NCBI GenBank assembly: GCA_028717785.1
Contig: JAQUND010000033.1
Location: forward strand, 1-14,362
Direction of reading: 5' to 3'
Source: Candidatus Nanoarchaeia archaeon
GTDB taxonomy: Archaea; Nanoarchaeota; Nanoarchaeia; SCGC-AAA011-G17; JAFCDX01
Length of the DNA stretch: 14,362 nt
Shown: piece by piece, positions 7,239 to 13,181 of the stretch
Layout: every line of letters begins with the position of its first letter
Position numbering within the stretch: the stretch's first letter is position 1
Program-made: the position numbers and the translations under genes
Notes under the pieces: model-generated
The model's input: only the letters and a program-made list of their open reading frames with translations
What the model was told of the DNA's origin: nothing
Databases searched by the model: none

Positions 7239-7443
7239 TAAAATATTGGTTTAATCCAAATTTATCATGTAATTTATAGCCCCTCCCATTAATTGTATGA
7301 ACTCTCTTATTGTTTAACTTTTTAAACTTATTGATATCGCTATCTTTAGTATTGCAAAGTAAAGGATGTTCCGTTTTAAAATATATGCCGTCCTTTAAAG
7401 GAAAATATACTTTTGTATCTACATTGCCTTTATTTTCACTCAT
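7222..7443 (-). CDS. Small hypothetical protein (73 aa)
   Basis: A 73-residue protein starting MSENKGNVDTKVYFPLKDG and ending in an aromatic stretch (NQYFNVYYS). Its ATG overlaps the TGA of the 138-aa gene (ATGA at 7440-7443), indicating coupled translation; only a weak GGA lies upstream. It contains HTINGRGYKLHDKFG, a short glycine- and basic-rich segment. No known domain is recognised. Confidence 0.6.
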   Translation of the reverse strand: MSENKGNVDTKVYFPLKDGIYFKTEHPLLCNTKDSDINKFKKLNNKRVHTINGRGYKLHDKFGLNQYFNVYYS

Positions 7444-7856
7444 TTATTTTTCCATTTGTTTAATTTAGGGTTTCTTTTAGCTTGATCAAGTAGATCATCA
7501 ATTTTCTTAGAAATATCTTCTAAACTACCATCTATTACCTTAGGTTCATCCTTACTGGTATCGATAGTTTCCTTAAGATTAGCTTCTTTTCTGATTTTTT
7601 CTTGAATTTCTAACAATTTTAGCTCATAATACTTTACTCTAAGACGGTAAAGTTCCAACATTCTAAAATATTCGTTTGCCTGCATTTCTAATTCAGTAGG
7701 CATGTCATTACCCTTAAAGTCTTGATATTCTTGGCAAATTGGCACAGTATTACACCAATTAAAGTATTCGGTATTTTCCTCAAACTTATTTTGAGGAAGT
7801 ACTTTTTCTCTAAGAGATGCTTTACGGCCAGTATAAACACACTTTCTTATAGTCAT
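7440..7856 (-). CDS. Hypothetical coiled-coil protein (138 aa), possibly leaderless
   Basis: Residues 1-50 contain a basic start with KCVYTGRKA at 5-13 and two more Cys (C35, C41) that with C6 could make an incomplete metal site. Residues 55-95 form a probable long helix or coiled coil (ANEYFRMLELYRLRVKYYEL). The C-terminal part is acidic then basic. No Shine-Dalgarno precedes the ATG; instead an extended -10 (TGGTATAAT) ends six bases before the start codon, so transcription would begin at or next to the ATG. It heads a set of overlapping small genes. No known family is recognised. The length and protein-like composition make it a convincing gene. Confidence 0.75.
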   Translation of the reverse strand: MTIRKCVYTGRKASLREKVLPQNKFEENTEYFNWCNTVPICQEYQDFKGNDMPTELEMQANEYFRMLELYRLRVKYYELKLLEIQEKIRKEANLKETIDTSKDEPKVIDGSLEDISKKIDDLLDQAKRNPKLNKWKNK

Positions 7857-7862
7857 ATATTT

Positions 7863-7871
7863 ATTATACCA
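7863..7871 (-). promoter_or_regulatory. Extended -10 promoter giving a likely leaderless mRNA
   Basis: Minus strand TGGTATAAT: TATAAT at 7863-7868 and the TGG extension at 7869-7871. There is no good -35 at 16-18 bases, which extended -10 promoters can tolerate. The expected start point is about seven bases after the -10, which coincides with the ATG at 7856. The surrounding TTTATGGTATWATAAA core is shared with the chaperonin promoter. Confidence 0.55.
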
Positions 7872-7880
7872 TAAATTACT

Positions 7881-8531
7881 TTAATTAACTTTTAAATATT
7901 CTTTAAAATTATCTTGTAAATTTAAACAAGGATGAAAATTCCATCCAAAATTCATAAAAATTTCTACATTTTCAATTTTTAAATTTTTACACAAATATAT
8001 AAAATTCCTTGCGTCTGGCGTATGACAATATTCATGCACTAAAGTCCTAATAAAAAATACTTTAATTTTTCTTCCGTTGCTTTTTCTTAATATTTTAGCT
8101 AAATTTGATGTTAATCCTCTAGAAGAATTTTCATATTCAAAAGTGTATATTGTATCGTCTATAATTTTTTCATAATCGCTATTTAATTTTAGTTTATCGG
8201 ATTCTCCATATTTTATAGACATTTGTTTTTTAAATTCACTATCTTTTAGTTGTGCATATTCATATGCTGTTCCGGCTACTTTTCTATTTAATTTAATATC
8301 TTCGCTATTTCTCCATTCTGGATTGGCATTATATAAATTTGAAAAAAATCTATTGTCAACCTTATTTAACCAATTATATTCGTTTTTTTCAAAATAAAAC
8401 TTTGCTACATTTAGATTAGCCTTTAATTTAAGAACGTCTTCCTTAGTGAAATATTTATAAAATTTTTCTTTATCTGGACTTAAAGCTTTAAAATAAGCTA
8501 AATCTTTAAATTCTTCACTTGTTAATTTCAT
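7881..8531 (-). CDS. Hypothetical protein with an HExxH motif (216 aa)
   Basis: The start is set at 8531 because an AAGGAG site precedes that ATG by a normal distance; an upstream in-frame ATG at 8561 lies inside the promoter and lacks a ribosome site. The 216-residue protein is mostly helical and basic in its first 150 residues. At 157-170 a hydrophobic run leads into TLVHEYCHTPD, containing HEYCH, the pattern of zinc metallopeptidase active sites. Glu190, about 20 residues later, could be a third ligand, but no known zincin family is recognised. There is no signal peptide or membrane segment. It has its own promoter and sits behind the capsid-operon terminator, so it is expressed separately from the head genes. 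Peptidase activity is a hypothesis only. Confidence 0.75.
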   Translation of the reverse strand: MKLTSEEFKDLAYFKALSPDKEKFYKYFTKEDVLKLKANLNVAKFYFEKNEYNWLNKVDNRFFSNLYNANPEWRNSEDIKLNRKVAGTAYEYAQLKDSEFKKQMSIKYGESDKLKLNSDYEKIIDDTIYTFEYENSSRGLTSNLAKILRKSNGRKIKVFFIRTLVHEYCHTPDARNFIYLCKNLKIENVEIFMNFGWNFHPCLNLQDNFKEYLKVN

Positions 8532-8551
8532 ATTATATCTCCTTATGATTA

Positions 8552-8580
8552 ACAATATCATAATATTATATAAATGTCAA
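8552..8580 (-). promoter_or_regulatory. Sigma70-type promoter for the HExxH gene
   Basis: Minus strand: a perfect -35 TTGACA (8575-8580), 17 bases, then TATTGT (8552-8557) preceded by TGA, an extended -10. Start would be near 8545, leaving a very short leader that just contains the AAGGAG site of the gene starting at 8531. It begins only 11 bases beyond the T-tract of the terminator at 8591-8627. Confidence 0.65.
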
Positions 8581-8590
8581 GCTTTTTTAC

Positions 8591-8627
8591 AAAAAAAATA
8601 AGGAGGCTAACTTAATAGCCCCCTTAT
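8591..8627 (-). terminator. Intrinsic terminator of the capsid operon
   Basis: On the minus strand a 12-bp stem (arms 8616-8627 and 8598-8609) with one G-U pair and a six-base loop (8610-8615) is followed directly by a run of T. The stem has a G/C-rich core (GGGGGC against GCCTCC). It lies 32 bases after the major capsid protein stop, and is a textbook Rho-independent terminator. Confidence 0.9.
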
Positions 8628-8659
8628 AATTTAGGTTTTTGTTTGTAAGTTATTGATTT

Positions 8660-10051
8660 TTAAGACAATTGTCCGTCTAGGTTATCAATAAGAACATTTT
8701 TGCGCGGCTGAAATCCGCAAAGTGTCAAAAAGCGAAAGTGAGCTTCCGGGAGTGAAAGGTCTGAAATCGCTAATTTTAGTCTACTATAAGGAGCAAGTTG
8801 TCTAATTCCCCAAGTATTAGCCTGTACAAGGAACCCTGTAACAGAGCCAGGACTTCTAAATCCAAGGTCTGTAAAAAGAGTTGCACCAGCACCAGCAGCT
8901 TTTATTCTACCGATAAATTTTGCAGAAGCAGCTGTTCCACTAATTTCACTACGATATACGTTAAAATAAGCAGCACCAGTTGTTGCAGGAATAGAAATTG
9001 TAACAGAATCACCAGCAACCATACCAGCAGACGTTACAGCAGCTGTCGCAACAGATTCGCCACGTACACTTACAGCTGTTGCATAATAAGTATATGTTCC
9101 AGCAGGAAGAATCGAAGCAGCATTAGCAGGATGCAAGGGAGTCAATGCACCGGGAGCAGCCGGAGCACCAGAACGAGATCTTGCGGGTCTTGTTTTACCA
9201 GAAAGGAACCTAGAGGGCTCAAGAGAAACTACAGAAGAACTTGTCCACTGAGTTCTCAAATGAGCGCCAATGCCTTCCTGAGCAGAACCAGCAAGCATTA
9301 TTCTTTCACGAGCATGAGCTATTTTGTTATAAGCACTTAAGCTAATCGGGTCCAGCATGAGATGATCAGCAGAACCGTGGTTCATAGCTGACTTAACAGT
9401 AGAATCTTCTACAAGAGACTGATTAAGAGTACCGTTAGCAGATATAATTACTGTCTGATCCGATCCGTACTCAGCAAACATAAGATCCTGAGTATTGGAA
9501 AGACTATCGGACATACGAATCTGGGGATCTACGCCAATCATACTTGGCATATTAGCTATTGTATTAGGATTTCCATCAAATACGCCAGCGTTCGAGAAAT
9601 CTGCCTGACCTCTAAAAAGGTCAAATTCTATATCAGCAGCAAGTTTCATTGCAGCATCGTTAGCAGCTCTGTCTTCTGCCTTAACAGAATCGAAAGCTCC
9701 TATCATATTTGCAGCAATACTAACTCTACGAGTCGTGGAATAATATGCCATCGGCACTACTGCACGAACGTAATTACTTGTGTCTTCCTCGCCGATTCCA
9801 CCCTCAAACTGAGCAGAACCACCAAAAATACCGTAATCAAGCTGACGGTTAAATTGTACCAAAGTAGACTTGCTTTCTTTAGTACTCAGCATTTTCTGAA
9901 GCTTAATATGCTGATCGTCAAAAGTAACAACTTCCATTACAGGAGAAAGATCTTCTACCTGCAACGAAGAACCTTGCGTAAGAGTTCCTGGAGCAGCATT
10001 ATACTGACCAGCTTCTAACGCTTTAATAAGATCGTTTAATTGTTCCAACAT
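8660..10051 (-). CDS. Major capsid protein with Ig-like insert
   Basis: A 463-residue protein that would form the icosahedral head shell. The N-terminus (residues 10-35: KALEAG, APGTL, then LQVEDL) is followed by VMEVVTFDDQHIKLQKML and a STLVQFNRQLDYG stretch typical of HK97-fold capsid proteins of SPO1/Twort-like phages, as far as I recall them; the length also fits. A Pro/Ala-rich linker near 294-303 leads into a beta-sandwich-like insert at about 310-405 (TYTYYATAVSVRGES, then AYFNVYRSE), resembling Ig or fibronectin III domains that decorate phage capsids. The chain returns to the core for the last 55 residues. A TAGGAGGAT ribosome site lies just upstream. Base composition is visibly more GC-rich than in neighbouring genes, as expected for a very highly expressed gene. 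It follows the scaffold candidate and ends at a strong terminator. Confidence 0.9.
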   Translation of the reverse strand: MLEQLNDLIKALEAGQYNAAPGTLTQGSSLQVEDLSPVMEVVTFDDQHIKLQKMLSTKESKSTLVQFNRQLDYGIFGGSAQFEGGIGEEDTSNYVRAVVPMAYYSTTRRVSIAANMIGAFDSVKAEDRAANDAAMKLAADIEFDLFRGQADFSNAGVFDGNPNTIANMPSMIGVDPQIRMSDSLSNTQDLMFAEYGSDQTVIISANGTLNQSLVEDSTVKSAMNHGSADHLMLDPISLSAYNKIAHARERIMLAGSAQEGIGAHLRTQWTSSSVVSLEPSRFLSGKTRPARSRSGAPAAPGALTPLHPANAASILPAGTYTYYATAVSVRGESVATAAVTSAGMVAGDSVTISIPATTGAAYFNVYRSEISGTAASAKFIGRIKAAGAGATLFTDLGFRSPGSVTGFLVQANTWGIRQLAPYSRLKLAISDLSLPEAHFRFLTLCGFQPRKNVLIDNLDGQLS

Positions 10052-10062
10052 AGTTTATCCTC

Positions 10063-10746
10063 CTATAATAGGTGTTTTATTGCATCTATCGAAACTTTCT
10101 TCTCATAATATTTAAGAACTGTTTCTTTATCTGCTTTTTCAAGTTTACCGGAACGAACTTTTTCAGAAAGACGTTTTGCAATTTCTTCTTTGTTGAGTTT
10201 TCCTACATCAATCTTAACTTCTTCTGGAGTTTTTTCTTCAGATTCGTTTTTCTTAATGTATTGTATTGAAGTGATAGCTTTTTGTTTAGGCGGCGTTGAC
10301 AAAAAAGTCTTCATAGCTGTAGCAAGTTTCTCAGTAGTTTTCTTAAGATCTTCATTTTCTTTCTTAAGATTTTCAACTTCAGCTTTTATAAGTTTTTCTT
10401 CTTCAACTTTTTTCGGATCTACTTTTACTTCTACTTCGGACTTTTTGATTACGTCTTCTATACAAAGAGCTTTTTGAAGTGATTTATAATGAACTTCTGC
10501 TTCTTTCTTAGACATACTTTTATAAAGTTTATCTATTTCGGCTACGTCGTTATCATTTAAATCACATTCCTCTTCTGTTTTTACTAAAGGTTTGTCTTCT
10601 TTAGCGGGCTGTGCTTCTACTTTAGCACTAGCTTCTTCAGATTTTTTTAGATTGGCATGCTCGTTTTCAGCTTTTTTAAGATCTTCGGCAAATTTTGTCT
10701 CTATCTCACTGATGAGAGCAGCCATTTCTTGTTCAGAATAATTCAT
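10063..10746 (-). CDS. Probable capsid scaffold (prohead core) protein
   Basis: A 227-residue, very highly charged protein, almost all Lys, Glu, Asp and Ala with few aromatics, immediately upstream (11 bases) of the major capsid gene. A clear coiled coil runs from about 113 to 147 (EEEKLIKAEVENLKKENEDL). The C-terminus is helical with basic faces (EIAKRLSEKVRSG, then VSIDAIKHLL), as in scaffolds that grip capsid subunits through a C-terminal helix-turn-helix. A GAAGGAGAG ribosome site is present. Scaffolds are typically helical, charged and encoded just before the capsid gene, and would be removed by the prohead protease. No direct family match is recognised, so the call rests on composition and synteny. 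Confidence 0.75.
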   Translation of the reverse strand: MNYSEQEMAALISEIETKFAEDLKKAENEHANLKKSEEASAKVEAQPAKEDKPLVKTEEECDLNDNDVAEIDKLYKSMSKKEAEVHYKSLQKALCIEDVIKKSEVEVKVDPKKVEEEKLIKAEVENLKKENEDLKKTTEKLATAMKTFLSTPPKQKAITSIQYIKKNESEEKTPEEVKIDVGKLNKEEIAKRLSEKVRSGKLEKADKETVLKYYEKKVSIDAIKHLL

Positions 10747-10771
10747 GTGACTCTCCTTCGCAAGATAATGT

Positions 10772-11236
10772 TTAGTTACCTTTCATCGGGTTAATAACGT
10801 CAAATTCCAAAGACTTAGCAACAGCTGTAGCATTCATATTAGTTTCATCAACAGCACTACCGTTAGCAATTTCAATAATGTTTACCTTAAGACCAATTTT
10901 CGAGCATTCAAAAAGAACCATTTGAAGATCAAGTTGATTCGGAGTTTGTTCGCCTCCAGCAGCTAGCTCATAAGCAAGTTCAAGCACATGAGGAGTGAAA
11001 GCAATGTTAGTATTTCCAAATACATCTTTGGAAATTGCGTCAATAGGATATACCCTAAGACCAATAACAGGATTACTAGCGGTCTCTACACCGCCATCAG
11101 ACAAAACGATCATCGGATAGCCATTCGCATCATAGGCAGACCTTACAGTGTCAATAGTAGCACTACCAGCGACTCTGAAACTGATCCGTTCTCCTAGATC
11201 TCTCATAAGAGCAATCGATTTAGCAGTTGACTTCAT
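10772..11236 (-). CDS. Probable head-associated structural protein (154 aa)
   Basis: First gene of the capsid operon, before the scaffold candidate and capsid gene. It is a compact, globular, mixed alpha/beta protein with ordinary composition: SIALMRDLGERISFRV near the start, YPMIVLSDGGVE in the middle, NPVIGLRVYPID, and a QLDLQMVLFECSKIGLKVNI stretch. There is no signal peptide, membrane segment or enzyme motif. A strong AAGGAG site precedes the ATG. Codon use is slightly richer in G/C than in the accessory genes, as for the capsid gene, consistent with high expression. A decoration or head-completion role is an inference from position. Confidence 0.75.
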   Translation of the reverse strand: MKSTAKSIALMRDLGERISFRVAGSATIDTVRSAYDANGYPMIVLSDGGVETASNPVIGLRVYPIDAISKDVFGNTNIAFTPHVLELAYELAAGGEQTPNQLDLQMVLFECSKIGLKVNIIEIANGSAVDETNMNATAVAKSLEFDVINPMKGN

Positions 11237-11265
11237 AATTATTCTCCTTATGAATTAGTTAATAG

Positions 11266-11283
11266 TACACCCAACGGGTATTT
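11266..11283 (-). promoter_or_regulatory. Small hairpin in the capsid-operon leader
   Basis: The minus-strand leader contains ATACCCGTTGGGTGT, able to form a six-pair stem (one G-U) with a three-base loop, about 35 bases before the first start codon. It has no T-tract, so it is not a terminator. It could be a stabilising 5' hairpin or a binding site; the function is unknown and it may be chance. Confidence 0.3.
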
Positions 11284-11328
11284 CTATGTAATATATAGTA
11301 AAATATTAGGATTTTGACCATAAATTAA

Positions 11329-11358
11329 ATAATATCAAATAGTTATTAGCTAATTCAA
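11329..11358 (-). promoter_or_regulatory. Extended -10 promoter for the capsid operon
   Basis: Minus strand: TTGAAT (11353-11358), 18 bases, then TATTAT (11329-11334) with TGA directly before it. Transcription would start near 11322 and leave a leader of about 85 bases before the ATG at 11236. The TGn-TATnnT form matches the other minus-strand promoters in this window. Confidence 0.55.
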
Positions 11359-11365
11359 AACAATA

Positions 11366-11394
11366 TTACGAACGACTTATCAATAAGTTATAAA
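11366..11394 (+). promoter_or_regulatory. Candidate promoter and palindrome upstream of the prohead protease
   Basis: Plus strand: a weak -35 TTACGA (11366-11371), 17 bases, then TATAAA (11389-11394), starting transcription near 11401, about 40 bases before the ATG. The spacer holds a perfect inverted repeat, ACTTAT-CA-ATAAGT (11375-11388), abutting the -10, where an operator could block RNA polymerase. The -35 is poor and such palindromes arise easily in AT-rich DNA. Confidence 0.4.
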
Positions 11395-11440
11395 AATAAT
11401 CACGTAATAACAATCTTTAAAGTAACTAATAAGGATTTTT

Positions 11441-12427
11441 ATGGCCAAATTAAAACAAGGTACTTTACTTGATGGAATACTTGCTAGTGAATTAATCGAT
11501 TCTAGTGGTGAACGTATTAAAATAGATGGCGTTGATATAACTTCCCTTACCAAAGATGGAACTGCTATTTGGGAACACGAAAGCAAGAACCCTAATAATT
11601 GTGTTGGTAAAATTTTAGAAGCTAAGAAAATATATAAAATGTCAGATTGTGATAACGATAGGCATAGGTACTATTTTGAAAAGATAAAAACTCCTTATAT
11701 ATATGTTTTAATAGAGCTTTTTGATGCGGTTGGACATCAAGGCGCTATTGACATTGTGGCCATGCTTGATTATGATGATGAGATTGATAAAAGTAAGACC
11801 AAACAGGTTATTAACTTTTCTATAGAAGGCTCTAGGTTACTTACTGATGAATCTATTGTCAAAGCTTGCATAGCTCGCAAAGTTGCTATTACTACTACTC
11901 CTTGCAATAAGTCTTGTGTGGGAGAAAGAGTTAAAGAACCCGAAAAAGACGATCCTGTAAGTAAATTAAATAAATTATTTGGTAAATCGGAAGTTCCATG
12001 CGAGATACTTAAGAAAGCTGAGAAAGGTTTTAAAAAAGATATTTTTGATAATGGAACACTTAGTATGAAAGAAAAAAACCTTAAATTAAAAAAACTTAGA
12101 AAATTAAGTATGTCAAATGTTCGTAAGGCATTAACGGCAGGTTGTACAGCTGGAGCGCCTTCTACTTTAGAAGGCGGAGCCGCTCTTCAAAAAGAAAACA
12201 TTGATAAGAAAAGACATATAATTACCCGTAAAGAACTTAGAGACAAACTTAAAAAGATATCTGACGATAGTTATTCTAGATTTACGAAAAAAGAGGAACT
12301 ACAAAATTTCTTAAAATCCGAATTCCCTGAAAGAAACGACAAAGAAATCCTAATGCTTGCAAAGATTGTTAGCTATATTCATGAAAAAAAAGCTGAAATG
12401 AAGTTAAAAGAAATGATGAAAGAATAG
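11441..12427 (+). CDS. Prohead (capsid maturation) protease, S78-like
   Basis: A 328-residue protein, the only convincing plus-strand gene. Residues 40-60 (TAIWEHESKNPNNCVGKI) match the His-containing motif of prohead proteases, where HD/HE is followed by a Pro and VGKI; H46 is the likely catalytic His. VINFSIEGSR (123-132) supplies the likely nucleophile S127. KVAITTTPCNKSC (147-159) resembles the conserved EvSlVtxPANp segment following the Ser in the S78 family. These enzymes cut scaffold and capsid N-termini inside the prohead before packaging. The C-terminal half is charged and helical and contains a segment (229-254) matching the capsid N-terminus. An AAGGAT ribosome site precedes the ATG. 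Transcribed divergently from the capsid operon, it ends one base from the convergent 74-aa gene. The family call is from motifs and is fairly secure. Confidence 0.85.
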   Translation: MAKLKQGTLLDGILASELIDSSGERIKIDGVDITSLTKDGTAIWEHESKNPNNCVGKILEAKKIYKMSDCDNDRHRYYFEKIKTPYIYVLIELFDAVGHQGAIDIVAMLDYDDEIDKSKTKQVINFSIEGSRLLTDESIVKACIARKVAITTTPCNKSCVGERVKEPEKDDPVSKLNKLFGKSEVPCEILKKAEKGFKKDIFDNGTLSMKEKNLKLKKLRKLSMSNVRKALTAGCTAGAPSTLEGGAALQKENIDKKRHIITRKELRDKLKKISDDSYSRFTKKEELQNFLKSEFPERNDKEILMLAKIVSYIHEKKAEMKLKEMMKE

Positions 12428-12428
12428 G

Positions 12429-12653
12429 TTATTTAAGATTATTTTCAGTACTTTCTTCCCATTTTTTTATATTAGCTAATATCCTTCTTTCTTCCATTGT
12501 TTTACCGATATAATCAAAAAGCGCTTTTTCGCAGATATCAGAACAAATACATGGTTCTATAGGCAAACCATAACATCCACAATCAGTTCCATCGCAACAA
12601 TATTTTGGAATATAATCTTTAATTGGTTTACCACAAATTAGGCATTTAAACAT
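12429..12653 (-). CDS. Cys-rich, probably zinc-binding mini-protein
   Basis: A 74-residue protein with nine Cys in its first 41 residues: C4xxC7, C19-C20, C25xC27, C35xC37 and C41. It starts MFKCLICGKPIKDYIPKYCC and continues CGCYGLPIEPCIC, a pattern suggesting one or two zinc knuckles; the rest is helical (KALFDYIGKTMEERRILAN). A strong AAAGGA site precedes it. Its stop faces the protease stop with one base between, so the two genes converge without an obvious terminator. Small zinc-knuckle proteins are common phage accessory genes and may bind nucleic acid or host proteins; the specific role is unknown. Confidence 0.75.
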   Translation of the reverse strand: MFKCLICGKPIKDYIPKYCCDGTDCGCYGLPIEPCICSDICEKALFDYIGKTMEERRILANIKKWEESTENNLK

Positions 12654-12671
12654 AATATTTCCTTTTAATTT

Positions 12672-12959
12672 TTAATCTGGCGTATACATACTAGCTAAAA
12701 TTAAATCCAATTTATCAGAAAATGATTTGATTAATTTATCTTTTTGGCTTTTCAATATAATTTCTTGAAAATCAAACTCTATACTTTTACATTGTCCTTT
12801 AATGGTAAAGGTACATCTACATTCTAATAAATCTTCTAATGGCTTTAACCAAGTATTATTCATTATATCTTTCGCTAATTCATTTACAAAAACATTTCTG
12901 CCTCCATCCATCCCTGGGGTTAATTCATCTGCTAATTCGTAAGCCTTTGTTCTATTCAT
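12672..12959 (-). CDS. Hypothetical protein (95 aa)
   Basis: A 95-residue soluble protein beginning MNRTKAYELADELTPGMDGG, with a central LECRCTFTIKGQC Cys-containing beta stretch and a helical C-terminal part ending SMYTPD. It has an AAAGGA site close to the ATG and a more distant AGAGGT. It lies 18 bases before the Cys-rich gene and 29 bases after the acidic 58-aa gene, in a co-directional string. No domain is recognised. Confidence 0.65.
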   Translation of the reverse strand: MNRTKAYELADELTPGMDGGRNVFVNELAKDIMNNTWLKPLEDLLECRCTFTIKGQCKSIEFDFQEIILKSQKDKLIKSFSDKLDLILASMYTPD

Positions 12960-12988
12960 TATCCTTTACCTCTTTTCTTTATATCCTT

Positions 12989-13165
12989 TTATATTTCATC
13001 AATCCAATCAAGGTCCAAGTCCATTTCATCTTCGACAACGTCTGTAAAATCATCATAATGAGGATTTTGATTAAATATCTTTTCCGCCTCATCTTCATCA
13101 ATGGCCTTAACTTTTCTTTTACATGAAAGAGTAACCGTATAACTTACTTCAAATTCTTTTTCCAT
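12989..13165 (-). CDS. Small acidic hypothetical protein (58 aa)
   Basis: A 58-codon gene preceded by a perfect AAAGGAGG ribosome site at normal spacing, which makes it convincing despite its size. The first 20 residues form a basic beta-like stretch (MEKEFEVSYTVTLSCKRKVK). The rest is strongly acidic, with HYDDFTDVVEDEMDLDLDW near the end. It resembles neither a membrane nor a metal-binding protein. Small acidic phage proteins sometimes act as DNA mimics or inhibitors, but nothing in the sequence proves this. It is co-directional with the lipoprotein gene upstream (16 bases) and the 95-aa gene downstream. Confidence 0.75.
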   Translation of the reverse strand: MEKEFEVSYTVTLSCKRKVKAIDEDEAEKIFNQNPHYDDFTDVVEDEMDLDLDWIDEI

Positions 13166-13181
13166 AAAACCTCCTTTAAAG

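Noticed and set aside
8532..8561. Longer start for the HExxH protein (ATG at 8561)
   Set aside because: The extra ten codons overlap the -10 element and ribosome site of the same gene, and the ATG at 8531 has AAGGAG at correct spacing.
8798..9340. A 180-residue plus-strand open frame antisense to the capsid gene
   Set aside because: Its product is mostly Ser, Thr, Arg and Cys, an artefact of reading Ala-rich capsid codons backwards, and it has no ribosome site.
10190..10477. A plus-strand frame resembling a membrane protein
   Set aside because: Antisense of the Lys/Glu-rich scaffold gene, with no start signals.
12425..12480. Bidirectional terminator between the convergent protease and Cys-rich genes
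   Set aside because: There is T-rich sequence but no convincing G/C-rich stem on either strand.
12839..13126. A 95-residue plus-strand frame covering the 12960-12988 gap
   Set aside because: The minus strand there has two genes with strong ribosome sites (95 aa and 58 aa); the plus frame is their antisense.
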